Counted from the first letter of the stretch, positions 16,771 to 26,498 are shown. The stretch: DNA of 64,000 nt from Thalassospira sp. MCCC 1A01148 (GCF_001613795.1 NZ_LPVZ01000012.1:124001-188000), one strand, 5' to 3'. Notes: generated from the sequence alone by a model not told the origin. Made by a program: numbers and translations.

Positions 16771-17901
16771 CTATTGACGCGGCAGGGTAATTCGAACCGT
16801 TGTGCCTTTGCCAAGGTCGCTTTCGATGCTCAACCGTCCTCCGTGAAGTTCGACCAGGAGCTTGGCAAGTGGCAGGCCAAGGCCGGTACCCACACTTTCC
16901 TTCACCCCGGATGGATGGAGCTGGGAAAAACGCGCAAGTGCACGTGGGATGTCATTCGGGCTCATGCCTACACCGTTGTCTTCGACGGCAAAGGTTACGT
17001 CTTCATCGGTTGTGGTCAGGCCAAGGCGAATTTTGCCATGCTCGGGCGTGAATTTTGCCGCGTTGCTCAGGATATTGATCAGGATCTGTTTGAGCTTGAG
17101 CTTGTCACAAAGCATCGACACCGGTTCATCGGGCAGATCAAACTGCAATTCATGTCCACGCCGCGAAAGGTCATCACCCACAAGGCGTGCGGCATCGCGC
17201 ATGACCGAGCAAAGATCGGATTCTTCAAGCTGCAATGTCATCGAACCGGCCGACAATTTGGAAACGTCGAGCACGTTATTGACCAGTTCAAGCAGGTGTT
17301 TGCCAGCCTCATAGACGTCGCGCCCGCAATCGCGGTAGCCATCGGACAGGTCGCCAAGCACGCCATGGGCGATGAGTTCCGAGTTGCCGATGATCGCATT
17401 AAGCGGTGTGCGCAATTCATGGCCCATATTGGCGATAAAGTCCGATTTTGACGCGTTGGCATCGGCCTGATTGCGGTTTTGTTCCATCAATGTGCGTTCG
17501 GCCTGTTTCTGACGGTCATTTTCAAGAAGCGTCATCAAAACGGCAGTGCGCGTTTCATTGTTTTGGAAATATTCAAGCGGGGCGATGGACAGGTCACAGA
17601 CGTGGCTTTCCTTTGATGCCCCGACCAAAATGATATCGCCGCGCCATGTCCGGCCCGAAGAAAACACATCTTCGATGTCGTTCATCAGACCTTTGGAAAT
17701 AAAACCGGCCTTGCGTCCGATCATGCGGTCACGCGAAACACCGATCATACGCGCGATGGCCTCGTTGCATTGCATGACAATGCCGTTGCGATCACAAATG
17801 ACGGCAGCATAGGGCAGGGCGTTCAGGACAACCTGATCTGCCAAAGGCACATCGGTTGTGCCGATTGGAGTATTGCTGGTCATGTCAGCCCGTGATCCCA
17901 T
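16771..17901 (-). CDS. Cytoplasmic PAS-domain hybrid-less histidine kinase
   Basis: This is a soluble sensor kinase of about 376 aa with no membrane helix. A PAS domain spans roughly residues 20-130 (LPYAAVICDRNGIVMQCNEAIARMI). A HisKA domain with FIANMGHELRTPLNAIIG and an HATPase with NILSNAAKFTP, DNGVGM and GTGLGLPLAKLL follow. The start is uncertain: ATG codons at 17901 and 17883 lack clear ribosome sites, and a TTG at 17937 would overlap dadA. No response regulator is adjacent, so the partner is unknown. It lies directly downstream of dadA on the same strand and may be co-transcribed. Confidence 0.88.
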   Translation of the reverse strand: MGSRADMTSNTPIGTTDVPLADQVVLNALPYAAVICDRNGIVMQCNEAIARMIGVSRDRMIGRKAGFISKGLMNDIEDVFSSGRTWRGDIILVGASKESHVCDLSIAPLEYFQNNETRTAVLMTLLENDRQKQAERTLMEQNRNQADANASKSDFIANMGHELRTPLNAIIGNSELIAHGVLGDLSDGYRDCGRDVYEAGKHLLELVNNVLDVSKLSAGSMTLQLEESDLCSVMRDAARLVGDDLSRRGHELQFDLPDEPVSMLCDKLKLKQILINILSNAAKFTPEHGKIRLGLTTTDEDVTFAVEDNGVGMSPNDIPRALARFSQLHPSGVKESVGTGLGLPLAKLLVELHGGRLSIESDLGKGTTVRITLPRQ

Positions 17902-17917
17902 GATATTCTGGCCGCCG

Positions 17918-19168
17918 CTAGAAGCGTGCGATACCAAGCCCCGTCAGAGAGATGTCAGGATTTTTGTTGCTGATAAGATCGGCGACTGTTTTTGCCGACC
18001 CGCAACTCATTGTCCAACCCAACGTCCCGTGCCCCGTATTAAGGTATAGATTATCATACTTTGTGCCCCCAATAATAGGGGCAGAATCGGGCGTAACAGG
18101 CCTTAAACCCGCCCAGAAACTGATGTTGGAGCGATCGCCCGAATTCGGGAATAATTCCAGCGCTTTATCGACAATCAGTTGTTTGCGCCGTTCCGACATA
18201 CGCAGGTTATAGCCATCCAGTTCCGCCGTTCCTGCAACTCTGAGGTGTTCTCCTAGTCGTGAATACACCATTTTTACGCTGTCATCGATCAGCGCTGTTT
18301 CGGGGGCACCTGAATAGCCTGTTGTATCAATACTGATCGAATAGCCTTTGCACGGGTAGATCGGCAATTTGATACCAAGCGGGTTGAGCAACAGTGGGCT
18401 GTAACTGCCAAGGCATACCAGAAAGGCATCGGCCGGGATTTCGCCCTTGTCTGTTTGAACGGCGGTGATACGGTCCTGATCATGGATCAGGCCGGTGATC
18501 TTGGTCTTGAACTGAAATGACGCGCCCTTGGCGATACAGTGCCTTGTAAGTGCCTCTGTAAACATCTGCGCATCGCCGCTTTCATCATCGGGGGTAAAGC
18601 TGCCGCCGATGATCGGGGCCTTGGCATCGCGCAATGCCGGTTCAATGGCAAGGCATTCCTCGGGCGAGACCAGCTTGCGGTTCAGCCCGTATGCCTGCAT
18701 CTGAACCGTGGCCTTTTCGACGGCATGCATATCCTGTTCATTGCGGCAGATATGCAGAATGCCACGCGTGCTGTGCTTATAGTCGATATCAAGATCATCG
18801 CGCAGGGCGCGCAGGCAATCGCGGCTATAGATCGCGACACGAAGCGCCTTTTCCAGATTGATCCGCGCACGTGCATCGGTGCAATTGCGCAAGAACCGCA
18901 ATCCCCAGGAAAACAATTGCAGATCAAAACGCATTCTGACCAGAAGCGGTGCTTCTTCGCGGCCAAGCCAGCGTGCTATCTGCTTGGGGGTAGAGGCATT
19001 CGCCCACGGCGTCGCGTGACAGGCTGAAATCTGACCGCCATTGGCAAAACTCGTTTCCTGCGCACTGGCATGCTGACGATCAACCACTGTGACCTGATGG
19101 CCATTTTGCAAAAGATACCAGGCCGCCGTTGTCCCGATGACACCAGCGCCCATAACGACAACATGCAT
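17918..19168 (-). CDS. dadA: D-amino acid dehydrogenase small subunit
   Basis: This FAD enzyme oxidatively deaminates D-amino acids such as D-alanine and passes electrons to the respiratory chain; 416 aa, the normal length. The N-terminal dinucleotide-binding motif is VVMGAGVIGTTAAWYL, and the second half contains WAGLRPVTPDSAPIIGGTKYDNLYLNTGHGTLGWTMSCGS, a strong DadA signature. No alanine racemase gene adjoins it, unlike the dadAX operon. A PAS histidine kinase gene follows closely. Confidence 0.93.
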   Translation of the reverse strand: MHVVVMGAGVIGTTAAWYLLQNGHQVTVVDRQHASAQETSFANGGQISACHATPWANASTPKQIARWLGREEAPLLVRMRFDLQLFSWGLRFLRNCTDARARINLEKALRVAIYSRDCLRALRDDLDIDYKHSTRGILHICRNEQDMHAVEKATVQMQAYGLNRKLVSPEECLAIEPALRDAKAPIIGGSFTPDDESGDAQMFTEALTRHCIAKGASFQFKTKITGLIHDQDRITAVQTDKGEIPADAFLVCLGSYSPLLLNPLGIKLPIYPCKGYSISIDTTGYSGAPETALIDDSVKMVYSRLGEHLRVAGTAELDGYNLRMSERRKQLIVDKALELFPNSGDRSNISFWAGLRPVTPDSAPIIGGTKYDNLYLNTGHGTLGWTMSCGSAKTVADLISNKNPDISLTGLGIARF

Positions 19169-19310
19169 ACGGGCAAAGCCTTGCTAAGAGAATTCCTGTG
19201 CTGCGTGTCCGTTTGTCAGCCTTTCTGCCAACTATCAGACTTGCGAATTTGGCTGCAATATAGTGGGGTGAATTTTAAATGGCTACAGTCGACTGGACCT
19301 GTTTTAAATG

Positions 19311-19335
19311 GTCCTGGACGCAAAGCGCCCAGGAC
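19311..19335. other. Hairpin in the leader of the NAD(P)HX repair gene
   Basis: GTCCTGGACGC can pair with GCGCCCAGGAC (one mismatch) around AAA, ending 28 bases before the start codon. No T tract follows, so it is not a standard terminator. Two near-identical TTTTAAATGG words flank it upstream (19273 and 19302). Confidence 0.4.
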
Positions 19336-19363
19336 GGGATCACGACAGGCATGACGGGGTGAA

Positions 19364-20827
19364 ATGTTTGAAATCCTGACAACCGATCAGATGTATGAGG
19401 CAGACCGCCGCACGATAGAAGGCGGTGTTCCCGGTGATGTCCTGATGCAAAATGCCGGGCGTACCGTGTTTGAGGAAATCATTCGTCACTGGTCGCTCCG
19501 ATCCGTTTCGGTTTTGTGTGGACCGGGCAATAACGGCGGGGACGGCTTTGTGATTGCCAGGCTGCTGCGTGACGAGGGCTGGTCCGTGCGTTTGGGGCTT
19601 ATGGGGGACATTTCGGATCTCAAGGGCGACGCGGCCCTGCATGCCGCAAGGTGGGAGGGCGCAACAGAACGCTTGTCGCCCGCACTTGTTGTCGGTGCCG
19701 ATCTTGTCGTCGACTGTATCTTTGGTGCTGGCCTTGCGCGCGCCATCACGGGCGATCTGGCGGAACTTGTCACAACCATCAATTCAAGCCAATGCAGCGT
19801 TGTGTCGGTTGATGTGCCATCGGGAGTTGATGGCAATACCGGTGCTGTTCTGGGTGTTGGTGTCAAGGCCGACCTGACCGTGACCTTTTGCCGGGCAAAG
19901 CCGGGGCATTACCTTTTGCCTGGTCGTCTGATGTGTGGCGAACTTGCTATCCGTGATATCGGGATTACCGATCAGACGGTCCTTGATATCGCGCCCGCCT
20001 GTTGGCGCAATGACCCGGTTTTGTGGCGTGCCGGAATCCATTGGCCGGGGCTTGAGGGGCACAAATACCATCGCGGTCATCTTCTGGCCTTTGGCGGCAG
20101 TACCATGACCGGCGCCACCCGGCTTGTTTCCCGTGCGGCGCGCCGGTCTGGCGTTGGTCTTTTGACCGTCGTGGCAGAGGCAGGGGTACTTCCGGTTTAC
20201 GCGTCCGATGCGCCGGGCAATATGACAGCACCGATGTCTGCGGTGGATAATTTGGTCAATGATTGTCGCCATAACGCCTTTGTCATCGGGCCGGGTTTTG
20301 GTGTGGGCGATGATACCCGTGCGCTGGTGCTCAAGCTTTTGCATTTGTGTCGTGCGACAGTGCTCGATGCCGATGCGCTGACAAGTTTTTCCGAAGATCC
20401 ATCCACGCTGTGCTTCGCCGTGCAAGGACCGACTGTCCTGACACCGCATGAAGGCGAATTTGCCCGACTGTTTCCTGATATCACCGGGGATAAGCTTTGT
20501 CGGGCGCGTGCAGCTGCCAAGCGCTGCGGTGCGACGGTTCTGATCAAGGGGGCCGATACGGTGATTGCAGCACCTGACGGCCGTGCCGCAATCAGTGCGG
20601 CGGATGTGCCGTGGCTGGCAACAGCCGGATCGGGCGATGTCTTGTCTGGAATTATCGGCGGGTTGATGGCGCAGGGCATGGATAGCTTCGATGCCGCTTG
20701 TATGGGTGTTTGGCTGCATGCCAGAAGCGGTGCGGATATCGGTCCCGGCCTGATTGCAGAGGATATCCCCGAACATCTTCCGGATGTTTTGCGCGAACTT
20801 TGGCTGGCGTCACGCAAGAAGGGCTAG
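19364..20827 (+). CDS. nnr: Bifunctional NAD(P)H-hydrate epimerase / ADP-dependent dehydratase
   Basis: This metabolite-repair enzyme corrects hydrated NADH and NADPH; 487 aa. The N-terminal YjeF_N epimerase half (residues 1-210) contains VLCGPGNNGGDGFVIARLL and VDVPSGVDGNTG. The C-terminal ribokinase-like dehydratase half contains HKYHRGHLLAFGG, VLTPHEGEFARLFP and the catalytic-type TAGSGDVLSGIIGGLMAQG. The two halves are fused as in E. coli YjeF. The ATG at 19364 starts the conserved FEILTTDQMYEAD segment. It stands alone, divergent from dadA. Confidence 0.95.
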   Translation: MFEILTTDQMYEADRRTIEGGVPGDVLMQNAGRTVFEEIIRHWSLRSVSVLCGPGNNGGDGFVIARLLRDEGWSVRLGLMGDISDLKGDAALHAARWEGATERLSPALVVGADLVVDCIFGAGLARAITGDLAELVTTINSSQCSVVSVDVPSGVDGNTGAVLGVGVKADLTVTFCRAKPGHYLLPGRLMCGELAIRDIGITDQTVLDIAPACWRNDPVLWRAGIHWPGLEGHKYHRGHLLAFGGSTMTGATRLVSRAARRSGVGLLTVVAEAGVLPVYASDAPGNMTAPMSAVDNLVNDCRHNAFVIGPGFGVGDDTRALVLKLLHLCRATVLDADALTSFSEDPSTLCFAVQGPTVLTPHEGEFARLFPDITGDKLCRARAAAKRCGATVLIKGADTVIAAPDGRAAISAADVPWLATAGSGDVLSGIIGGLMAQGMDSFDAACMGVWLHARSGADIGPGLIAEDIPEHLPDVLRELWLASRKKG

Positions 20828-20970
20828 GGTCGGTTGGACAAGAAGTCACCCGCGACGCTAGAACTTGATTCAAAATGACCCGATATAAAAACGGTATGGC
20901 GTGATGTCTTGGGCACCACGCGCTGAGGAAACGGTTTGATTTTCTTCTGATATCGGAGTGGGGGACAATC

Positions 20971-22365
20971 ATGTCTCAGACATTTCTTGACAGAACGCTG
21001 GATAATCTGCGCGGCGCGTGGCGTGATCTGCGTGAGAGCCCCGTGGTGCGCGGCCTTGGTTTTGATAACAGCCAGACCCGCCATGATCTCTGGCGCGAAC
21101 AGATTGCTGATTGCCTGGCTAGGCGCGGTGGGGCGGTATCCGCACGGGCACGCGCGGCCGCCCTTGGTCATGATTTCCTGCGCCTTGATGACAAGGGAAA
21201 ACGTGAATTCCTGCATCTTCTGGTGAATGAATTTGGCGTCGACCGGGATCGCGTCGCAGCTGTGATGTCCGACTGGACCGCGGCTGATGATCTGGCAGAA
21301 CAAGCGCTGCTTGAAACCGAACTGCGCGCGGCACTGGTGCCGCCATTTCGCTCAATCCTCAAGGAATTCAATTCCTTGCCGCAGGGCGTGAAGTTTCTGG
21401 TTGATCTGCGGGCTGATCTTCTGCGCTGGCGCAAGGAAGCGCCGGGTCTTGCCATTCTTGAACGTGATCTGAAAACACTTCTGGCAAGCTGGTTTGATAT
21501 CGGCTTTCTGGAACTGAGCCGCATCACATGGAATTCACCAGCAGCCCTTTTGGAAAAGCTGATCGCCTATGAAGCGGTTCACGCCATTCAAAGCTGGGAA
21601 GATCTGAAACGGCGTCTGGCATCCGATCGGCGGTGTTTTGCCTTCTTTCATCCCGGCATGCCCGACGAGCCGCTTATTTTTGTCGAAGTCGCGCTTGTGA
21701 ACGGCATTGCTGGCAATGTGGATGCTCTGATCGAAAGCAGCGAAGATGATCTGGGCGTTGATGAAAAGGCGCCCAAGGCCGACACCGCAATTTTCTATTC
21801 GATTTCGAATGCACAGGCCGGACTTGCCGGCATCAGTTTTGGTGATTTCCTGATCAAGCGGGTGGTCGCAGAATTGCAACGTGATTTGCCGCAACTCAAA
21901 CAATTCTCCACCCTGTCTCCCATTCCAGCGCTGCGCAGCTGGATGGATCGCCAGCTTGATACAATGGCCAAGGGCCAAGAAACCGGATTGCCCAAGGTAA
22001 TTGAAGCCGCACTCAACGATTGTGACGATCTGATGGGGCCCAAACCCTCGGCAACCAGCCCTGATGGCGTTTCAGAGCGCACACGGGCCAATATCGAGTT
22101 CCTGACGGCGTGGTACTTGCTGAACGCAAAGCGTCCCGGGATGGATACAGCCTTTGACCCGGTCGCGCATTTCCATCTTAGCAACGGAGCGCGGGTCGAA
22201 CGGCTGAACTGGAACGGCAATGGCAAGGAAAACGGCTGGAACCAGTCATTCGGGATGATGGTGAACTATCTCTATGACCTTTCGACCATCGAAAAAAATC
22301 ACGAAAGTTATGTCGGGCAGGGCAAGATTGCGTTGTCCAGTGCGGTCAAACGGCTTCTGCGTTGA
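20971..22365 (+). CDS. Malonyl-CoA decarboxylase
   Basis: This enzyme converts malonyl-CoA to acetyl-CoA and CO2; 464 aa. The N-terminal helical domain carries LRRWR-like CoA-region helices, and the catalytic acetyltransferase-fold domain contains FFHPGMPDEPLIFVEVAL, SISNAQAGLAGISFGDFLIK and near the end DPVAHFHLSNGARVERLNW with the catalytic His. The start ATG follows GTGGGGGA. It is not beside the malonate genes matB or matC, so it may balance malonyl-CoA in fatty-acid metabolism rather than serve malonate growth. No gene shares its transcript apparently. Confidence 0.93.
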   Translation: MSQTFLDRTLDNLRGAWRDLRESPVVRGLGFDNSQTRHDLWREQIADCLARRGGAVSARARAAALGHDFLRLDDKGKREFLHLLVNEFGVDRDRVAAVMSDWTAADDLAEQALLETELRAALVPPFRSILKEFNSLPQGVKFLVDLRADLLRWRKEAPGLAILERDLKTLLASWFDIGFLELSRITWNSPAALLEKLIAYEAVHAIQSWEDLKRRLASDRRCFAFFHPGMPDEPLIFVEVALVNGIAGNVDALIESSEDDLGVDEKAPKADTAIFYSISNAQAGLAGISFGDFLIKRVVAELQRDLPQLKQFSTLSPIPALRSWMDRQLDTMAKGQETGLPKVIEAALNDCDDLMGPKPSATSPDGVSERTRANIEFLTAWYLLNAKRPGMDTAFDPVAHFHLSNGARVERLNWNGNGKENGWNQSFGMMVNYLYDLSTIEKNHESYVGQGKIALSSAVKRLLR

Positions 22366-22413
22366 AGAAATCCATATCCAAAATCGCTTGATTACCCTCG
22401 TTTGAGGGCCTGT

Positions 22414-22451
22414 TTGACGGTTATTTTCGACAAGATTGCAATTGTCGAAAA
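22414..22451 (+). promoter_or_regulatory. Promoter with an overlapping perfect inverted repeat, upstream of tRNA-Leu
   Basis: TTGACG (22414-22419) and TGCAAT (22437-22442) are 17 bp apart and may be a sigma-70 promoter. A perfect 10-bp inverted repeat, TTTTCGACAA and TTGTCGAAAA with an 8-bp centre (22424-22451), covers the spacer and the -10. This is an operator-like placement; the regulator is unknown. Confidence 0.4.
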
Positions 22452-22533
22452 GGCGATGCTTGCATGAGCGGATCGAAGTTTGTATTAAGGCGCACTCATT
22501 CCGGTCTGGCCGGAGTGATTTCTATGCTTGTGT

Positions 22534-22618
22534 GCGGGTGTGGCGGAACTGGTAGACGCGCTGGATTTAGGTTCCAGTGGAGCAATCCGTGGGGGTTCGA
22601 GTCCCTTCACCCGTACCA
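22534..22618 (+). tRNA. tRNA-Leu (anticodon UAG)
   Basis: An 85-base class II tRNA. The acceptor GCGGGTG pairs with CACCCGT (one G-U), followed by discriminator A and an encoded CCA. The anticodon loop TTTAGGT within the CTGGA/TCCAG stem gives UAG. The long variable arm and GGTTCGAGTCC T-arm are normal for tRNA-Leu. Confidence 0.97.
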
Positions 22619-22746
22619 TAAGCATGGTGGCCAAAAGCAGGCCGAGAATTTGATCGGGTTATATATTCGTTTAGTCATATTGACTTTCTGACGTCCGGAC
22701 TGCGTCGCGTAACGGACATTATTCGAACCAAGCAAAAGAGTTATCT

Positions 22747-24219
22747 ATGCAGGTTACTGAAACCAAAAACGAAGGCCTGGCGCGCGAGTTCAAAGTCGTC
22801 GTGCCCGCCGCACATATCGAAGAAAAAGTCGTCGCCAAGCTTGACGAGATCAAGGATCAGGTTCGCCTGCCGGGCTTCCGTCCGGGCAAAATCCCGGCAA
22901 AACTGCTGCGCCAGCGTTACGGCCAGGCAGTCATGGGTGAAGTCCTTGAAGCTGCGGTGAACGAAAACACCGGCAAGGTTCTGAACGACAATGACCTGCG
23001 CCCGGCTGTTCAGCCGAAGATCGAAGTCACCAAATTCGACGAAGGTGGTGATCTGGAATTCGACATCGCTGTCGAAATCATTCCGGCCATCGAAGCGATG
23101 GACTTCAAAAAGCTGAACCTGACCCGTGAAGTTGTTGAACTTGACGACAGCAAGGTAACCGAAACCCTCGAGCGCATTGCATCCGCACAGGGCAGCACCG
23201 AGCCGCTCAAGCGCAAGCGCAAGTCCAAGGCCGGTGACGTTGTTGTCATCGACTTCCTGGGTAAAATCGACGGTGAAGCATTCGAAGGCGGTAAAGCCGA
23301 AGATTACGAACTCGAACTCGGTTCAGGTTCCTTCATCGAAGGTTTCGAAGATCAGCTGACCGGTGTGAACGCTGGTGACGAACTCGTCGTCAAAGTGAAA
23401 TTCCCGGACGAATACGGTGCAGCAGAACTCGCAGGCAAAGACGCCGAGTTCGACGTAACCGTCAAGGAAATCAAGGAAAAGAAACCGGCTGAGCTGGATG
23501 ATGAACTGGCCAAGAAACTCGGTCAGGACAGCCTTGATTCGCTCAAAGAAGCGATCCGCAAGGACTTTGGCCGTGAATACGAATCGGTCTCTCGTCAGAA
23601 AATGAAGCGTCAGCTTCTTGATGCACTGGCTGAAAACCACAGCTTCGAACTGCCGGTCTCACTGGTAGACAACGAACTGGAAGGCATCATCGGCCAGATC
23701 AAGCAGGCCCGTGAAGCTGGTCAGGAAGACGAAGAAACCAAAGGCAAGTCCGAAGAAGAGCTGACCACCGAGTTCCGCGAAATCGCAGAACGCCGTGTTC
23801 TTCTGGGTCTTCTCCTTGCTGAAGTTGGCCGTGAGAACGACATTCAGGTCACGCAGGAAGACGTCAACAAGGTGCTCGTTGCCGAAGCCCAGAAATATCC
23901 GGGTCAGGAACAGCAGGTTATTGAATTCTATAAAAATAACCCGCAGGCCTTGCAGGCGCTTCAGGGCCCTGTATATGAAGACAAGGTCGTTGATTACATC
24001 ATCGAGCTCGCGAAGGTTGAAGACAAGACCGTGACGGTCGAAGAACTTCTGAAACCGGAAGAGGAAGAAGAAGCTCCGAAGAAGAAATCGGCTGCCAAAA
24101 AGGCACCGGCGAAAAAAGCAGCAGAGAAAAAGGCTCCGGCTAAAAAAGCCCCGGCCAAGAAAACTGCAGCCAAAAAGCCGGCCGCTAAAAAAGCTGCTGA
24201 CAAATCCGAAGAGAAGTAA
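22747..24219 (+). CDS. tig: Trigger factor with lysine/alanine pentad tail
   Basis: This is the ribosome-bound chaperone and prolyl isomerase for nascent proteins. The ribosome-binding domain includes the tail-anchor motif GFRPGKIP near residues 43-50. The FKBP-type isomerase domain starts near residue 160 (GDVVVIDFLGKIDG), and the helical chaperone domain follows to about 435. Most trigger factors stop around there; this one, at 490 aa, adds an acidic run of five Glu (438-442) and then eight consecutive five-residue units ending in KK (443-482). The extension is lysine/alanine rich like histone H1 tails. The ATG has an AAGAG site. clpP and clpX follow as usual. Confidence 0.96.
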   Translation: MQVTETKNEGLAREFKVVVPAAHIEEKVVAKLDEIKDQVRLPGFRPGKIPAKLLRQRYGQAVMGEVLEAAVNENTGKVLNDNDLRPAVQPKIEVTKFDEGGDLEFDIAVEIIPAIEAMDFKKLNLTREVVELDDSKVTETLERIASAQGSTEPLKRKRKSKAGDVVVIDFLGKIDGEAFEGGKAEDYELELGSGSFIEGFEDQLTGVNAGDELVVKVKFPDEYGAAELAGKDAEFDVTVKEIKEKKPAELDDELAKKLGQDSLDSLKEAIRKDFGREYESVSRQKMKRQLLDALAENHSFELPVSLVDNELEGIIGQIKQAREAGQEDEETKGKSEEELTTEFREIAERRVLLGLLLAEVGRENDIQVTQEDVNKVLVAEAQKYPGQEQQVIEFYKNNPQALQALQGPVYEDKVVDYIIELAKVEDKTVTVEELLKPEEEEEAPKKKSAAKKAPAKKAAEKKAPAKKAPAKKTAAKKPAAKKAADKSEEK

Positions 24220-24263
24220 TCCGACCGGACACGGTTTAGGATCATGCAGGGAGATTGCAGTTG

Positions 24264-24893
24264 ATGATTGAAGAACAGATGAATTCGCTCGTGCCGATGG
24301 TCGTTGAACAGACCAGCCGTGGCGAGCGGGCCTATGACATCTTTTCGCGCTTGCTCAAGGAGCGCATCGTTTTCATCAACGGCCAGGTCCATGACGGCAT
24401 GTCGTCGCTGATCTGTGCGCAGTTGCTGCATCTCGAATCGGAAAATCCGGACAAGGACATTTCGCTTTACATCAACTCACCGGGCGGTGTTGTGACCTCG
24501 GGTCTTGCCATCTATGACACCATGCAGTACATCCGTTGCGATGTTTCCACGGTGTGCATGGGGCAGGCGGCATCCATGGGTTCGCTGCTTTTGATGGCCG
24601 GCGCAAAAGGCAAGCGTTACTGCCTGCCGAACGCACGTGTCATGATCCATCAACCGTCTGGCGGCTTCCAGGGGCAGGCATCGGACATCGAAATTCATGC
24701 CCGTGAAATTCTGGCTCTGCGTCAGCGTCTTAACGAGATCTATGTCGAGCATACCGGCCGCGATCTCAAGACCATCGAAGACGCAATGGAGCGCGATAAC
24801 TTCCTGACACCTGATCAGGCCAAGGAATTTGGCTTGATCGACGAGGTCGTCACATCGCGTCCGAAGTCGGAAAGTGATGAAAAGAAAGACTGA
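24264..24893 (+). CDS. clpP: ATP-dependent Clp protease proteolytic subunit
   Basis: This is the serine-protease barrel that degrades proteins fed by ClpX or ClpA, about 209 aa. The catalytic Ser is in [11 protein letters not shown], the His in [10 protein letters not shown] and the Asp in the region after [21 protein letters not shown] is the substrate-channel motif. Start choice: an ATG at 24264 follows GGGAG by about 10 bases; upstream in-frame TTG codons at 24255 and 24261 are less likely. A strong terminator follows at 24914, so clpX has its own promoter. Confidence 0.96.
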   Translation: MIEEQMNSLVPMVVEQTSRGERAYDIFSRLLKERIVFINGQVHDGMSSLICAQLLHLESENPDKDISLYINSPGGVVTSGLAIYDTMQYIRCDVSTVCMGQAASMGSLLLMAGAKGKRYCLPNARVMIHQPSGGFQGQASDIEIHAREILALRQRLNEIYVEHTGRDLKTIEDAMERDNFLTPDQAKEFGLIDEVVTSRPKSESDEKKD

Positions 24894-24913
24894 TCACTTA
24901 GCTGTGATTGGTG

Positions 24914-24947
24914 AAAACGCCCCGGTGATCTGCCGGGGCGTTTTTTT
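24914..24947 (+). terminator. Rho-independent terminator after clpP
   Basis: AAAACGCCCCGG pairs with CCGGGGCGTTTT around a 7-base loop and runs into seven Ts. Confidence 0.93.
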
Positions 24948-25194
24948 ATGTCTTGCTTCATGGCACTTTTAAGTCATAGACAAGTATATGTGCAGGCTTC
25001 GGCGTGTTTGTTTGGAACTTGTGGCTGATCCGAACGTTTAGGTGATTAGTACAAGGGGTTTCGCAACCAAGGTGGCGAACCCATATCAAACTAGACGCCA
25101 TAATGCCGAAAAGCACAGATTAAACGTTGAGATCGGTATCGTTTACCGGCTAACATGGCGATAAAAGATAACGTCAAACGTAATTGGGGTTTGT

Positions 25195-26460
25195 ATGAGC
25201 AAATCGAATAGCGGGGACTCCAAGAACACTCTGTATTGTTCTTTCTGCGGAAAGAGCCAGCACGAGGTTCGCAAGCTCATCGCCGGTCCAACCGTGTTCA
25301 TCTGTGATGAATGCGTAGAGCTTTGCATGGACATCATCCGCGAAGAGCACAAAACACATCTCGTCAAATCGGCAGACGGGGTGCCTTCTCCGCAAGAGAT
25401 TTGCAAGGTCCTTGATGACTATGTCATCGGTCAGGGCCATGCGAAGAAAGTTCTCTCGGTCGCGGTTCACAACCATTACAAGCGCCTGCACCATTCCAGC
25501 AAGAATGAAGACATCGAGCTGGCGAAATCAAACATCATGCTGGTTGGTCCGACCGGTTGCGGTAAAACGCTTCTGGCGCAGACCCTGGCACGCATTCTTG
25601 ATGTCCCGTTCACCATGGCAGATGCCACCACCCTGACCGAAGCCGGTTATGTGGGTGAGGATGTCGAAAACATCATTCTCAAGCTGCTGCAGGCTGCTGA
25701 CTACAATGTCGAGCGCGCCCAGCGCGGCATCGTCTATATCGACGAAGTCGACAAGATTTCGCGTAAATCCGACAACCCGTCGATCACCCGCGATGTTTCA
25801 GGCGAGGGCGTGCAGCAGGCATTGCTCAAGATCATGGAAGGCACAGTTGCATCCGTTCCGCCGCAGGGTGGCCGGAAACATCCGCAACAGGAATTCCTGC
25901 AGGTCGACACCACCAACATCCTGTTTATTGTTGGCGGCGCGTTTGCCGGTCTGGACAAGGTGATCTCCCAACGTGGCAGGGGCAGCGCGATCGGCTTTGG
26001 TGCCGATGTTCGCAGCCCCGAGGACCGTCGCACTGGCGACGTCCTGCGTGAGGTAGAGCCGGAAGATCTTCTGAAATTCGGTCTGATCCCGGAATTCATT
26101 GGTCGTCTGCCGGTTCTTGCAACGCTTGAAGACCTCGACAATGACGCTCTGGTTCAGATTCTGACGGAGCCGAAAAACGCACTGATCAAGCAGTATCAGC
26201 GCCTGTTCGACATGGAAGATGTCAAACTCACCTTCCAGCCGGATGCGCTTAAGGCAATTGCTGACAAGGCAATTGAACGCAAGACCGGTGCACGTGGTTT
26301 GCGCTCGATCATGGAGGGCATCCTGCTTGAAACCATGTTCGATCTGCCGACCATGGAAAGTGTCGAGGAAATCGTTATCAATGCTGACGTCGTACAAGGA
26401 AAGGCAAAACCGTTGCTGATCCATGCCGAACGTCGCGAAGGTGTTGAAAATACCGCCTGA
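25195..26460 (+). CDS. clpX: ClpXP ATPase/unfoldase subunit
   Basis: This AAA+ unfoldase selects and threads substrates into ClpP; 421 aa. The N-terminal zinc-binding domain has CSFCGKSQ and CDECVELC. Walker A is [10 protein letters not shown], the pore loop is in the GYVGED region, Walker B is [11 protein letters not shown], and sensor/arginine motifs include TGARGLRSI. The ATG at 25195 follows GGGG. The 247-base gap after the clpP terminator shows no clear promoter motif to my eye. A stable hairpin follows the stop. Confidence 0.97.
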   Translation: MSKSNSGDSKNTLYCSFCGKSQHEVRKLIAGPTVFICDECVELCMDIIREEHKTHLVKSADGVPSPQEICKVLDDYVIGQGHAKKVLSVAVHNHYKRLHHSSKNEDIELAKSNIMLVGPTGCGKTLLAQTLARILDVPFTMADATTLTEAGYVGEDVENIILKLLQAADYNVERAQRGIVYIDEVDKISRKSDNPSITRDVSGEGVQQALLKIMEGTVASVPPQGGRKHPQQEFLQVDTTNILFIVGGAFAGLDKVISQRGRGSAIGFGADVRSPEDRRTGDVLREVEPEDLLKFGLIPEFIGRLPVLATLEDLDNDALVQILTEPKNALIKQYQRLFDMEDVKLTFQPDALKAIADKAIERKTGARGLRSIMEGILLETMFDLPTMESVEEIVINADVVQGKAKPLLIHAERREGVENTA

Positions 26461-26466
26461 ACTTAA

Positions 26467-26498
26467 TTCCCGCACCGGCATCTATTGCGGTGCGGGAA
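26467..26498 (+). other. Strong hairpin between clpX and lon without a T tract
   Basis: TTCCCGCACCG pairs perfectly with CGGTGCGGGAA (11 bp) around a 10-base loop, 6 bases after the clpX stop. The following sequence is ATTCAGATTATC, so intrinsic termination would be weak. mRNA 3' protection or partial termination is possible. Confidence 0.6.

Noticed and set aside
24948-25194. Heat-shock promoter before clpX
   Set aside because: I looked for a sigma-32-type -35/-10 pair in this gap but found no convincing match.
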